A stretch of DNA of 64,000 bases from Branchiostoma floridae (GCF_000003815.2 NC_049994.1:12542994-12606993); one strand, 5' to 3'. Positions 48,901-58,393 are shown, counted from the first letter of the stretch. A program made the numbers and translations. The notes: generated by a model not told the origin, from the sequence alone.

Positions 48901-48935
48901 TACTGTTCAGTGCCTGGGTCCGGGTCCGTCTCCAT
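21913..48935 (-). CDS. CDK6: Cyclin-dependent kinase 4/6, seven exons, complete
   Basis: Exons in gene order: 48935-48706, 26674-26539, 25495-25328, 24592-24483, 24164-24114, 22809-22674, 22071-21913; the protein is 329 residues. The internal exon sizes 136, 168, 110, 51 and 136 nt match my recollection of vertebrate CDK4. Features: Gly loop GTGAYGTV (19-26), catalytic K42, cyclin-binding helix PMSTIRE (54-60; PLSTIRE in CDK6, PISTVRE in CDK4), hinge FEHVDQDL (97-104), HRDLKPQN (142-149), DFG (162-164), T-loop threonine T176 and the WSVGCIFAE motif. With D-type cyclins it phosphorylates retinoblastoma-family proteins in G1. The gene is probably the single pre-duplication CDK4/6; the symbol is given for the closer human relative. 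Intron 1 is 22.0 kb and full of repeats. Intron 2 contains a duplicated fragment of exon 3. All borders are GT-AG. The C-terminal tail ([17 protein letters not shown]) is more charged than in human proteins. Confidence 0.95.
25481..25680 (-). repeat. ~100 bp tandem duplication copying the 5' edge of CDK4/6 exon 3
   Basis: The block CACTTAGCAGCTGATGCATT at 25481 recurs as CACTTAGCTGCTGATGCATT at 25581. Both copies continue through ATGTCCTNGTGG, AACATTTGAAAGCCA and GTCAATGAAGG or its variants. In gene orientation the second copy lies upstream of the real exon and preserves the acceptor (CCACTAG) and the first ~25 nt of exon 3 with one change (CTG to CAG). Confidence 0.85.
25660..26013. repeat. 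Two adjacent copies of a hairpin element (CAGTTACTCAAGCAACTGGAT family)
   Basis: The second copy is a clear hairpin: arms at about 25855-25921 and 25949-26013 pair CAGATGTTTCAGACACCATCC with GGAGGGTGTCTGAAACATCTG and share ends around GTTACTCAAGCAAGTGGATA / TATCCAGTTGCTTGAATAAC. The first copy (25660-25830) has the same centre with a diverged left arm. A fragment, AGCAGTTGCTCGATCAACTG, lies near 53322. This is intron 2 of CDK4/6. Confidence 0.75.
26240..26380 (-). repeat. Fragment of a SINE-like conserved core
   Basis: Contains CAAGTGTGTTGGGTTCTTTTACATGTAGAGG in pieces; the same core occurs at 35325-35440 and resembles, on the other strand, the ACGTTAAAGAACCC segment of the SINE at 62786. 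Probably an old SINE copy on the minus strand. Confidence 0.5.
28249..28254 (+). repeat. Target-site duplication, left (AGTCCT)
   Basis: AGTCCT immediately precedes the left terminus GAGGGTCTGCATG and is repeated exactly after the right terminus at 29622-29627. A seventh base (G) is also shared but falls within the inverted repeat. Confidence 0.75.
28255..29621. mobile_element. 1.37 kb non-autonomous transposon with nested tandem repeats
   Basis: Exact 13 bp terminal inverted repeats (GAGGGTCTGCATG / CATGCAGACCCTC) bounded by AGTCCT on both sides. Inside each end is a small array of a ~30 bp unit with the core ACCGTTAAGCGTTACC (left copies near 28429, 28460, 28514, 28545; right copies at 29521, 29552, 29583, period 31). 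All are in the same orientation, so they are direct and not part of the inverted repeat. The middle holds four diverged ~170-195 bp units, each marked by AATGCAG (28619, 28794, 28965, 29162) and an AGCTTAG/GGCAAAA block. No coding capacity is seen. The superfamily is not clear. Confidence 0.8.
29622..29627 (+). repeat. Target-site duplication, right (AGTCCT)
   Basis: Exact copy of the six bases before the element at 28249-28254. Confidence 0.75.
29656..29835 (+). repeat. Interspersed repeat, GTACAAGTGACC family (copy 2)
   Basis: Shares CTGTACAAGTGAC, AGACCACCTGACCAATGTGA, CCACTTTTTGGTGGTCCC and the ACAAACCAGATT block with the copy at 18303. It starts 28 bp after the right target duplication of the preceding transposon. 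Confidence 0.65.
30061..30425 (+). repeat. Tandem duplication, period about 155-185 bp, just over two copies
   Basis: Block starts at GTCACCAGGGGACTCCTGG (30062), ATCACAAGGGGACTCCTGG (30246) and ATCACCAGGGGGACTCC (30401). The middle of each unit has CTATTGTTACCTTCCTACCT, TTTTGGTCACAAAAACTT and GTGGGAGTTATCAT. The second unit has lost ~30 bp. Confidence 0.85.
32000..32062 (+). repeat. Interspersed repeat, GTACAAGTGACC family (copy 3, short)
   Basis: CTGTACAAGTGACACCTTTA followed by GGACCACCTGACCAAAGTGA, matching copies at 18303 and 29656. Confidence 0.6.
35325..35440 (-). repeat. Fragment of a SINE-like conserved core
   Basis: CAACAAGTGTGTTGGGTTCT through GGCTTTACATCCCC resembles the segment at 26240-26290 and the reverse complement of the SINE core at 62940-63005 (GTTAAAGAACCC). 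Ends not defined. Confidence 0.5.
37475..37641. mobile_element. TAATCTCC hairpin MITE with 8 bp target duplication
   Basis: 167 bp. Arms of ~42 bp: TAATCTCCAAGCAGATCCTA at left, TAGGATCTGCTTGGAGATTA at right, continuing through GCATAAGATAGTATCAAA / TTTGACACTATCTTATGGC. Flanked by GAAGGTAG on both sides (37467-37474 and 37642-37649). Other copies are at 58394-58567 and 60640-60769, with a truncated one at 5693. Confidence 0.85.
37807..38117. repeat. Probable degenerate inverted-repeat element (GGTTGGACAAGT termini)
   Basis: Left AAGGTTGGACAAGTCC faces right ACTTGTCCAACCCTAG, about 310 bp apart, with further CAAGT-rich similarity inside. No matching target duplication is found, so the boundaries are uncertain. 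Confidence 0.4.
39041..39048 (+). repeat. Target-site duplication, left (AGTAGGAC)
   Basis: Eight bases directly before the CAGGGCTCTAGCC terminus; repeated exactly at 39390-39397. Confidence 0.85.
39049..39389. mobile_element. Non-autonomous hAT-like transposon
   Basis: 341 bp with terminal inverted repeats CAGGGCTCTAGCCAGC / GCTGGCTAAAGCCCTG (15 of 16 matching). The similarity resumes inside with TTTTTCCGTCA / TGACGGAAAAAA. An exact 8 bp target duplication and CAGGG-type ends are the signature of the hAT superfamily. No transposase is encoded; internal copies of TTGACGGA occur several times near the left end. Confidence 0.88.
39390..39397 (+). repeat. Target-site duplication, right (AGTAGGAC)
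   Basis: Exact copy of 39041-39048. Confidence 0.85.
43127..43360 (+). mobile_element. tRNA-type SINE ending in a T run, with 14 bp target duplication
   Basis: AATGACTACTTGAT at 43113-43126 and again at 43361-43374 flank the element exactly. The head TGTGTGGCGCAACGGCTAAAG looks like a tRNA D-arm/A box, and GAGTTCGATAC about 35 bp later like a B box. The body is followed by a T13 run (43348-43360). No ORF. Confidence 0.8.
44610..44766. repeat. Hairpin MITE (CTGTAATTTCC / GGAAATTACA arms)
   Basis: Left arm AAGTTAAACTGTAATTTCC...ACGAAAATTGGACTTAC and right arm GTAAGTCCAATTTTCGTCGGAAATTACATTTACAGTTC pair closely, with a loop of about 70 bp. About 157 bp in total, no coding capacity. Confidence 0.75.
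45009..45012 (+). repeat. Target-site duplication of the miniature LTR element, left (CAAT)
   Basis: CAAT before the TG of the left LTR; CAAT again at 45471-45474 after the CA of the right LTR. Confidence 0.75.
45067..45131 (-). promoter_or_regulatory. tRNA-like pol III promoter motifs in the 3' LTR
   Basis: On the minus strand TGGCCGAACGG (45131-45121) fits the A-box consensus and GGTTCGAATCC (45077-45067) is a perfect B box, 43 bp apart. The segment has a tRNA-Ser-like layout with a possible long variable arm and a CGGG/CCCG T-stem, but the acceptor stem does not pair, so it is not a functional tRNA gene. Confidence 0.7.
45348..45412 (-). promoter_or_regulatory. tRNA-like pol III promoter motifs in the 5' LTR
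   Basis: Same A box (45412-45402) and B box (45358-45348) as in the other LTR. In this copy they lie upstream of the primer binding site, so pol III transcription from here could read into the interior. Confidence 0.7.
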
Positions 48936-51137
48936 GCTCGGGAGTGAGTGCGCCCTGTCCCGAGAGATCTGCAGCTACCACGCGGTGACTGGCGGCGAGC
49001 CCTTGTGAAACAGTATCCGGCGGCGCACGAGGCCACACACACTGAAAACCCGCTGCAGAACCGGCCGGTCTACACTGCAGCCCACGCCGCGAACAGACGA
49101 CCCCGCAAGCTTTCTGTCATGTAAATTTAAATCTCAAATCAAAATATGCAGGAATTTTCGTCCCTTTTTTCCCAAACGGGCCCCCGCAATACAAGATTCA
49201 CAACTTCAACTCTTTGTGAGAACAAAGTTTTTGAAGCATGTGTCAGCTTTAGGCCGATAGGGCAGGTTTACATATATTTTGGTTTCTCTGGGGATTCCCA
49301 AATCGAATGTTTCCGCATTCCAGGTAAAATTTTGAAGGCTTTCTTTGGTTGAACGGGCCGACCTGGAACCGACCCAAACCCGATCAGCTGATCTGGAAAC
49401 TGCCCCGGTCACCACGGAAATTACACCAGCCTTGGACTCGGAAAAATTCCCATTCATAAAATCTCCGCAATGCATTCAGTCTTCATTCATTCATCACAGC
49501 CATTTGTTGACATCCTCCCCGAACGGCCCCTTTCCGAAGTCCCAGAGCATGCTCTCCGGCGAAGTCGATCTTTTCCGGGGCAAAGAACGACAAAGAAGTT
49601 GCCAGACTCTTCCTCCAAAGTGTCCTGAATATACTTGCCAGCTCCTGAGGCTGTCGTCTGACGGCTAACTTTGTCTTGCTTGGGCGGTGATCGGATCCCT
49701 TTGGCCGACTTGTGTCCTGAAAAAGTGAGTCAAATCAGAGAATCTGCGAAGAAAGAAGTCGGCATATCAAAGGCAATCCTTTCTTCGCAATGTAAACAGA
49801 CATTTTGTAGTGCGACCGCTCGCAAACTTCCCCTCACCGTGTCCTTACGAGCCGCTAAAACTAAACAAAAACACTTTAAAGCAGTAGAACAAATATTCAA
49901 CTTACCGTGGGGCGCAAATTTTACCACTTTTACCTCGCGCGCGATTTTTTTCAAATATTTTAAAGGTTTTCTTGCTCGCGAGAACGCTGTAGGTAGGGAG
50001 CTAATTATGACTTTGAAAAGCCCACGTGGATTTTTCTCTTGACCCCTGTCCGCTGTGATTGGTCGAGCCTAACACGTCAGATAATACAAATGATTTATGT
50101 CGCTAGGGGAGGTGTTTCCCGTCGTGCTACAGGAACAGGAGTTTCCCTCCAAACAAAAACATTGCTGACGCCGGAATCCTGATCAGAAAAGCACCTAGCA
50201 TGGCCCAAAACTTCAGCATAAGTGCGAGTGCGACAGAAAAGGGAACTTTAGACTGAGTATAAAGAATCGCGGGGGTGGTAGTTTACCTCAGACTCCACCC
50301 CTTTGTCGTCTGTAGACTTTCCCGCCACCCCCGGCCAAGGGGTCAACGGTCACGCCTCAATTGGTACATATTGGTATGCAGCAACACAAAGACAACTTGT
50401 GATGCCCAACTTGTAGTTTATTAACTTCCTTGCAAGTTCTGATTCCCGGGTTTATTGGAACCACATGTACTTGTTCGAGAGTAATAGGCACTGCGTGAGT
50501 CTTGCGGTCAAACTGGGTGTGTGCTTGCTTGCGAAACTTTTCCGTTTCGTGGGTTGTTCTTGAAGCGAAGGCCGCGGGTTTTGACCCCATTGTACTTCAC
50601 AAATATTGGAACATTCTTAACACCTGTGTGCCACAGTCCGACACTGTGTCGACGGTAACGTGGTGACCAAGAGGGGCCACAGAAATCAGGATGCAATTTA
50701 TCAGAGCCTGTGTCGAGCTCTAGTCCCTCGGCGCTTTGATCAGTTCGTGCGACTGACACATTTGCTTTGAATCAAGTCCAAAGTAATGTGCCCAGAAATT
50801 TTGGGATCGTGTGTCCAGATGGTCTGACCGATAACGAACTCCCGCTGAAGGGTAGGTAACGGATGTTTTCTCTGCCGTCCTGGGTGGCACAGCGGCCACG
50901 GCCCCACTACTCTCCTGCTACCCACTGGTCATGCCGCAAGGTCGACAGGTGGATAGAGTAGAATGATAAATTATGATGTCAGGTAGCCTAAGACCCGGGC
51001 CTATAAATAACAAAGAAGACAGACCCAGGACAGCCTCCTTCGCAAACTTCCAGAGCGGTTTTCTTTTCAGCGCTCTCCAACTGAGAAAAAAAACGCTTCC
51101 GCTCCAGAAATCTGCAACGAAGTATACTCTTCAGTTT
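48936..51137 (-). promoter_or_regulatory. Upstream region of CDK4/6
   Basis: GC content rises around 48936-49100, consistent with the 5'UTR. Minus-strand CCAAT (50053-50066, reverse of GTGATTGGTCGAG) and a TTTCCCGCC E2F-type site (50318-50326) are present; E2F control would fit a G1 kinase. The transcription start is not visible, so the assignment of these sites is weak. No other gene is supported. Confidence 0.35.
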
Positions 51138-51237
51138 NNNNNNNNNNNNNNNNNNNNNNNNNNNNNNNNNNNNNNNNNNNNNNNNNNNNNNNNNNNNNNN
51201 NNNNNNNNNNNNNNNNNNNNNNNNNNNNNNNNNNNNN
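51138..51237. other. Assembly gap (100 N)
   Basis: Exactly 100 consecutive N bases, the usual placeholder for a gap of unknown size. ORFs reported across it are not real. Confidence 1.
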
Positions 51238-51392
51238 AGTAATGACTGCTCGTATTGTCTTCAAGTACCGCAAAGTAAATTGAGTTTCAAATATTTGCGG
51301 AGGAATGGCGTGTTTCTCCAGGATCATGAGGATGGACGAGAGACATTTACTGAGTGACATTTCTGTTGTACATTTTTGTTTTCGATCTCCTT

Positions 51393-53244
51393 CAATCAAT
51401 CAATCAATCAATCAATCAAATGGTTTATTCAGAATAAAAACAAGGCACTGGCAACCAGAGGTTGAATTACGGCCTTGTTGTACAGCACCTCTGTGCTACA
51501 AATACAATAAAATCACGTTACATATATACGATACAATACAGTTGCATTGTTAACATTAATTTCCATTATTTTTGTTCAGCAGGCATATCATATATGGGAT
51601 TGCACTTTTTTTGTAGCGCTCAGTTCTGGGTTTGACAGTGTCTAGTTGGTTGCTGGCCCTTGTGGCTCTCCCAGTGATAGCCCCCCGGGTTTGTGGTAGC
51701 CAGTGACGGAAGTCCGGTGACTGGAGGAGTTTCTGGGCGAACTGCAGGCAGAGGTGGTCTCTCCTTTGATCTAGGGTAGACAAGTTCAGAATCCGGCACG
51801 CCTCTGGGTATGAAGTGTAGGCAGAGCGGAGTATTATCCGACATGCGCGTTTCTGGATGAATTCGATCCTTCGTCGCTGTCTAGCAGTTAGTCCAGGATG
51901 CCAGGCAGGCGCTGCGTACTCACAGCTTGGACGGACGAATGTTTTGTAGCAGGTAAGTATGTCATCCCTAGACAGATCGAACTGGTTGAGTTGTTTAAGC
52001 ATAAATAGCTTTCGGTTGCCTTGTTTGACAATGTGGTCTACATGTGCGTTCCAACCAAGGTCAGCCTGGATGAACAAGCCGAGGAGTTTAACTATCTTGA
52101 CCTCCTCTAACGGTTGGCCAGCAATAGACAGGGGTGGCAGTGGAAGGACTGTTCTCGTAAAGACCACGTGCATGGCTTTGCATTTTTGGGGGTGAAGTTT
52201 CATCTTTCTTGTGGATGCCCATTGGTCGAGGCTGTTGAGGTCCGTTTGAATTGTTGAGGTGTCCCGGATCAACCTGCTCTCAGCTAAGTTAAGATCATCC
52301 ACGAACTTCCACCTCCTAGCAAGGGAATCCTCACTTGCACTGTTGATTAGAGCAAGGAAGATTAAGGGGCCTAACACTGTTCCTTGTGGTAGGCCACAGG
52401 TCGTCTCCCTCCAATCTGAATACGTTCCCTTGTACATCACTCTCTGCTTTCTAGTGGACAGGAACGAACATACCCATTTGGCGAGCGAGCTTCGTAGACC
52501 TGCTCCAAGTAGGCTTGAAATGGCTATGCTGTGGTCCACAAGGTCGAACGCCTTGGCAAAATCCGTAGTTATCAGCGTTGTTATTGTCTCCCTCTTATCT
52601 GCTGTTCTAGCCAGTTGGTCAATTAAATCAACGAGGCAGTGTGTCGTAGAACGACCTGGTATGCAACCAAACTGGTTTGGGTCAATGCTGTGCTTGATGT
52701 CAGAGTACAGATGTTTCGAGATGAAAGTTTCCGCTACTTTTGCTAGGGTAGGTGTCAGGGATATGGGTCTAAGTTCGCTGATCGACGGCGGGCGCGTTTT
52801 AGGTAGTGGTATGATATTTGCCTGTCGCCATTGTTCTGGGACGACCCCCTCCGATAGTGAGGCATTCAATATGGACGTTACTGGTGTAGAAATCTCATAG
52901 GCAAAGCACTTGATGATTCTGTTGGAAAGACCGTCCGGTCCTGCGGCTTTGTTCACTTTGACGTGTTTCAACTTTTCGTACACTTGCCACGGCTGCACCT
53001 CGTCCAAAGGCCTAGCTGGGAGAAATGTTGGTAGTCTAGTGTTGTCCAGTGGGTCGAGTGAGCAGGTTATTGTGCACAGAGCATTGTTTACTGCGTCAGC
53101 GACAGCCTTGTTGTCTCCTGGTGGTGCACCTTCAACGTGGAGGGTGAGACCTGTTCCTGACGTGTTCGTCATGACCTTGATCTGCTGGTACCATGTCCTT
53201 AAGCTCCGTCTCTGACAAATCACCTTTTGAATCCAATAAAGGCT
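51393..53244 (-). mobile_element. 5'-truncated non-LTR retrotransposon, CR1/L2-like
   Basis: The minus-strand reading frame at 53244-51556 is followed by a ~135 bp 3'UTR with AATAAA and a (TTGA)n tail (51393-51420). A short tetranucleotide tail instead of poly(A) is typical of CR1/L2-group LINEs. The endonuclease part is missing, so this is a 5'-truncated copy. It lies 155 bp from the assembly gap, upstream of CDK4/6. Confidence 0.85.
51556..53244 (-). CDS. Reverse transcriptase of a non-LTR retrotransposon (N-terminus missing)
   Basis: About 562 codons are open; the GTG at 53223 is not a real start because the upstream part of the ORF is lost. RT motifs in order: ELRPISLTPTLAKVAE (motif 2 region), TTDFAKAFDLVDHS (motif A with catalytic Asp), CGLPQGTVLGPLIF (motif B), KFVDDLNL (motif C, FVDD in place of the common FADD), MKLHPQKCKAM (motif D) and a thumb region VKLLGLFIQADLGW. 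The C-terminus has the FVRPSCEYAAPAWHPGLT...IEFIQKRACR block found in CR1/L2/Jockey-group elements. No frameshift or internal stop is seen, so the copy is young or under little decay. It copies element RNA into DNA at a nicked target site. The segment upstream of WYQQIKV may be host flank or a frame change. Confidence 0.9.
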   Translation of the reverse strand, partial: SLYWIQKVICQRRSLRTWYQQIKVMTNTSGTGLTLHVEGAPPGDNKAVADAVNNALCTITCSLDPLDNTRLPTFLPARPLDEVQPWQVYEKLKHVKVNKAAGPDGLSNRIIKCFAYEISTPVTSILNASLSEGVVPEQWRQANIIPLPKTRPPSISELRPISLTPTLAKVAETFISKHLYSDIKHSIDPNQFGCIPGRSTTHCLVDLIDQLARTADKRETITTLITTDFAKAFDLVDHSIAISSLLGAGLRSSLAKWVCSFLSTRKQRVMYKGTYSDWRETTCGLPQGTVLGPLIFLALINSASEDSLARRWKFVDDLNLAESRLIRDTSTIQTDLNSLDQWASTRKMKLHPQKCKAMHVVFTRTVLPLPPLSIAGQPLEEVKIVKLLGLFIQADLGWNAHVDHIVKQGNRKLFMLKQLNQFDLSRDDILTCYKTFVRPSCEYAAPAWHPGLTARQRRRIEFIQKRACRIILRSAYTSYPEACRILNLSTLDQRRDHLCLQFAQKLLQSPDFRHWLPQTRGAITGRATRASNQLDTVKPRTERYKKSAIPYMICLLNKNNGN

Positions 53245-55156
53245 TCAAAAACGATAATTGAATCTAACTGAAATAATTGTAATACATCGAAAGAAGGTTA
53301 GACATCCAGGTAACAGATACAACAAACAGCAGTTGCTCGATCAACTGGATAACCTAAATCATGTCAAGAGTTGCTTGAGTAGTATAGCTACTGCTATGTG
53401 GCGAACAATAATAAGATCTAAAAGTAAAAGTGTGTACAAATTCATGGAGGTGGTTGTCTCTTCAGTTCCACCGCTTCTTTTCAAGCAGCAGCAAGCTATA
53501 AAAGGCGACCATAATTAGGAAAACCTTGGACCAAGGCAATGCCATTAAGCGGGATGGACGAATAGGGACTGAAGTTGTTGTACAAAAAAATAAAACAATA
53601 ATACAGACTCAATGAGGCGGTTCTAAACAAATAAACAGATCAACCACTCATAAATGTTCTCATCAGACATCACAGGTAAACGATAGGAAAAATTACAGGA
53701 ATGGCTGTGTATAGACTTCCCAACAAAAAAGGCGAAGGGATTTACATGTATTCTTTGTCGGATTGTCGGATACGTCGTCTTACGCGAAAAATTCCGGCCT
53801 GCAATCGCGACTTTTCTAACGGGTTACCATTTTCGAGGTTGTCATTAATTTCAATATAAATTTCTTATTTCATTAACATTGCAGACATGCGATGTTTGAT
53901 GCTTAACTGCTACAAGCGTATTGCACAGAGTGATATAGTTACATGTCCCAACTTTGTACAATCCGAAGCCCTCCAAAAAGTACTTTTCGATGAGCACGGA
54001 CGCTCACATATGTTGAGATGGACGATATACGACTGTCCACAAATCGCGCCTTCAAGATGACGTACCATATCATTCCTTCCCAACAAGTACCAGCCTAGCA
54101 ATCAGCAATGTATTTAGTTACTCCAAGGAGGTTCAAAAACCTCCTTGGTTACTCAAAAGATTGCAATTTTCCCGCCGCATTTTGCGGTGCTTCAACTTCA
54201 AGATTACAACACTGCGCCAAGCATCGTTCGCTCGACCAATATATTTTAGCTTTATCTGTTTTTTCTACTACAATACTAAATGACCTGGTGTCGCGTGAAT
54301 ACAACCATCTGCTTTTCTCCAAGCAGATATAAGGCTATGGAGTCCGGCAATCCTTTTTTGCAACATTTATCGTTTCTAGTATGACACGACGTTTTTCAAG
54401 GGCTCGCGGAGGCTGAGACTGACAAGAGTCTGAGACAGTCTATGGTGTTTCCCGCATTTGAGTCCGATAGACCACCAGTATCGTTTATGAACTATATATA
54501 TGGGGCATGTACTTTATATATACGTATATGACCATATATATGATATACTTGTATCAAGGGACTTTTAGTATGGCAGACATCCAAGAAAACTAAACTCTTC
54601 CGAAGTTCCAATTAAGTTCCCCTTCCAGTTGCAGGCTGTTATTTCCTGTGATACGAGTCTATCTTTTCGCTTTGCCATGTCTTTCAATCCACGTCTCCAC
54701 CGGATTCCATAAGTTACTGGAAATAGTAGACATGTGGCAGAAATTGGCCAAATAAACTGAATGATGATGATATGTCAAAGGAGTACATCTGTAACTCCAG
54801 AGGCCTGTAGTCCTGTAGACACCATGGTAGAGACTATTACTATCCTACGCGTTATCCTACGCGTTACGGAATCTTACGGGAATTGAATCGAAGTGGTTGA
54901 TGGACGAAGTGAGTCAGTGAAAGTGGGCAGGGATGGGGTGTGGTCACCGTAGGTGGCCGACAGGGGGCGTTGTTAATTACAGCTCTCCCTGAAAGTCACT
55001 AGGATAAAAGAGGGCGTGTCGCGCGGTTTGGAACGTACGTCAGCCGCGTGGGCCGGCGATGATTAAACCAAGGAGGTTACACCCCTCTTGATTGAAAACA
55101 AGGACTCAGTATAATTCTCCAACAAATCGCATTGTGAAAGACACCACTGTGTCCTT

Positions 55157-55215
55157 ACAATACAATACAATTAGATACAATACAATACAATACAATACAA
55201 TACAATACAATATAA
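55157..55215 (+). repeat. (TACAA)n microsatellite
   Basis: About a dozen ATACA pentamer repeats with a few interruptions. Confidence 0.9.
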
Positions 55216-55252
55216 TACAATATTCCATATGTAAACATACACACACACACTC

Positions 55253-55324
55253 CTAGCCTGGTATCCAGCCGTAATATAAATTTAGCTCCCGAGTCTCTTC
55301 TCTCCTCTTGGATACCAGGCTAGC
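55253..55324. repeat. Short hairpin element (CTAGCCTGGTATCCA)
   Basis: CTAGCCTGGTATCCA at the left and TGGATACCAGGCTAG at the right are exact inverted repeats, 72 bp from end to end. Confidence 0.8.
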
Positions 55325-55677
55325 ATACTCTATCATGTAGTATTACAGTATATGGTAGTATTGTTGGTACCACAATAAAAAAATAAATAAAAAAAAACTC
55401 GCATCAGTGGAACTAAGGCTGCACGTTAGACTCCATGTGAAAAGACCTCCTACCTTATTTAGTGATGTGTTGCACTGAAAATTCCAACGACTTCCCTGTC
55501 AAGTCAAAATTAATCGTCATTTATACATACATACATACGGACTAGCTCAGCTACAGGAAGAACTCTCAATATGTTACAAGGACAGGATCAGGAAGTGGTG
55601 CGTCCCCCATCCTCTCAGCTCGTGCCATGTGCAGAACGTGTATTGGACGTGGCCGAGCCTATATCTACATTGGCGTG

Positions 55678-55686
55678 GTTTGATAG
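55678..55686 (+). repeat. Target-site duplication, left (GTTTGATAG)
   Basis: Nine bases before the element, repeated exactly at 55901-55909. Confidence 0.8.
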
Positions 55687-55900
55687 TAGCCTCCATAGCA
55701 GGCTCTCTGTGGCCCTTTTTTTGTGTGTTCACAATACACTTTTGCTGGCCATTTCTTTTTGTACTGGGTCGCTGACTGCTGGGCCGCGGGACCGGCAACC
55801 AGCGCCAAGGCCAGCAATCAGCGACCCAGCCAGCAAGAAATGGCCAGCAAAAGTGTATTATGAGCCAAAAAAGACCCCAGAGAGCCTGCTATGGAGGCTA
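55687..55900. mobile_element. Long-inverted-repeat element with 9 bp target duplication (Mutator-like?)
   Basis: 214 bp made almost wholly of two ~95 bp arms: TAGCCTCCATAGCAGGCTCT at left and AGAGCCTGCTATGGAGGCTA at right. The arms continue through AATACACTTTTGCTGGCCAT and TGGGTCGCTGA, with about 85% match and a short loop. The exact 9 bp GTTTGATAG duplication plus long arms fits Mutator-like elements. No coding capacity. Confidence 0.85.
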
Positions 55901-55909
55901 GTTTGATAG
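55901..55909 (+). repeat. Target-site duplication, right (GTTTGATAG)
   Basis: Exact copy of 55678-55686. Confidence 0.8.
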
Positions 55910-58393
55910 GGAGACCCTCCCAGCCATCCGGCTTCCGACGAGTCATGTTACAACCGCCGGAAAAGTTGACTTTGGCAGTTCAGTCGAGGTCATTTTAAAA
56001 GTTTGCCTCATGACCCAGAACCGTGCGAGTCATTGTGGTCGCCCACACGTCACGAGAATATACTGGGACAATGTCTCATTGGGGCTAGAAAACAGGGGGT
56101 ATACAGGTTTTATTTTTTGGAAACAGAAACGTTGAACGTACATCATACTCATAGAGGGCCATAGAGAAAGAGAAAGAGAATAGGAATTAGGATAATTCTC
56201 TGAAGTGGTCCCAGAAGTTTTTTGAAGAGCTCTAATTCTTCGTGGATATAAGTAAGTAAGGCATGTAAAAAGAAAATGATTCAACCAAGGACAACGCCCT
56301 TGATTCAACCAAATTCTGTACACCTTTTTAAAGTCTATTAGAGTCTAACTTACTCTAAGTCGCTACCCGAAAAGATGATATGGATAACACGGACGGTGAA
56401 AGACTTACAAAGACCGCCAGGTGTCGTCATTTTGCTACGGAACTGATCTATCGACAACAATGTACCTGTTACTATTGTCGTACTCTCCCAGTAGAGGTTC
56501 GGCTGTGGCTATTTTATGGCGTGTTTTATGTGTTTTTGTCGGGCTTTCTATTTTGTCCTGTCCACCGGTCATGTCCACCGGTCATGCCGAAAAAATCCGA
56601 ATCTCTGCTTGGATAATTGTCACGCAATAAAGTTGTGTCTGCCTGTATCATTATATGTCGTCCTCAATTAAATAGACGTTGTACCATAGTTCCAACATAG
56701 AGGATGTTGATGCATTTTTTGTGCATTATAAAACTTTTTGTAACCGGCAAGAAAAGAATCTGCGCCGTGCGTTTGAGGGCATTCAAAAGAGAGATGGCTA
56801 TGGAAAGTCAGCATTGCAACTTTTTCTTCTCATTTCAGTTCTCTAGGCCCCGCGGACACCAACATGGAGATGACTTTGCTTTATTATTCGTGGGTTCCCT
56901 TGCATTTCCTGATCCTCTATCTGTGTAATTATAGCATCCGTACAACATATGATTACGCAAGGGATCCTCAAGTTAGAATATTAACCGGGGCCGTATGTAA
57001 TATCATGACATCTTTTTTAAAAGAAAAGAAGGGATATATTATAAAATGTAACTGACCGACACGTAACAGGTAAAATGGAGAGGAAGGGGGTTGAACCCAA
57101 AATATGACGTATTAAAACATTCCCGTTTATCTATCAATGTATCGCAAATCAATTTGTGAACTGTTGGAAAATGTTGAGTAGGTAAGAATTTCAGAGCAAT
57201 ATACGGGTCAAAATTGCCATTAGAATCCATCGGAATTTCAAGTGCAAGTATTAACAAATCAAATACAAACCTCGAGTGTTTGCTTGAGTCACACAGGCAG
57301 ACATGCCAAAATTATGAACTGAAAGAAATTGGGGAAAGTATTCATAATTTTGCGACATGATGTTTGCAGCAAGTTTCGGCTTGAAATGTTATGCAACTTC
57401 CGTTTGAAACACTAGCATATCTGAAATTCAGATTTGAAGAATGCAATGTGCTCGTATTGGTAGCAATTTGATTAACACACTGTTCCACTGACGCCATATT
57501 CAAAGTTTAGAATCGTCATTGGAGAAATCACAACTACTGGATCAAAGGCACACATTCAGTTACCGCAATACTAATATAGTACTAGCAGTCCGGTTCAGTG
57601 AATCCAAACCGGAAAAAGTGGAGGTAAATTCTCCTGGAGATTATTCCCGCGCCCTGTTCGTTGATCTAGTTACAATTTAGTCGTCACGAAGTGAAATGGA
57701 GGATTCATCATTTAGGTAAACTTACCGACGGTAAAAGCTCGTGCCCCGTCACTACTGGGTTCCCGTCACCGTGCACGAAAAGCTTGAGAAGGCGTGTGCA
57801 CTACCACGAGTCGTTCTAACAATTACTAGTGAGTTAATAACCAACATGCAGCGCGGCGGTTATCGAAAGTGAAAGCAAGCCTAGCCGGAATAAAAGTTAT
57901 AAGTCCGCTCTTACGTCGCTTTCAATACTGAAGTGTAAACTTTCAGGGGTACTATGTGATTGTCCAGAGAAATATCAAAGTTTGGTATATATACCCAAAG
58001 TTTTATGTTAACCGCTGACAAGTTGCAATTGGCAATTGATCGCCGTATCCTGAAAACTTCTTGTACTACCAACAAGCTCAGTAACAGCATTTGACAGTTA
58101 AGTTACGCCACCTTCAGCTGAGCGACGTCTTGTTAAAGTGCACCTAACACTAAACATACCACAATGTGTGTCGTTTAAAACTACCAATTACAACCCGTTA
58201 GTGTTACAGGTGCAACCGCACTGTTGTACGCGTACCTTTGCTATGTAAGAACAGCTCATTCCTACCAGAAGCCAACATCCATTTAGAAATGGTACAATTT
58301 CAATAGAATTATTCTGCATAAGTAACAGTTAAATAAGATATACTACATCTTGTTGCGTCTTTGCTGATGACAAACTATTACGTTGATGAAGGT

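Noticed and set aside
50973-51399. ORFs spanning the N run
   Set aside because: They exist only because N codons contain no stops.
52259-53215. Plus-strand ORFs of 101 and 213 codons
   Set aside because: Antisense shadows of the reverse transcriptase.
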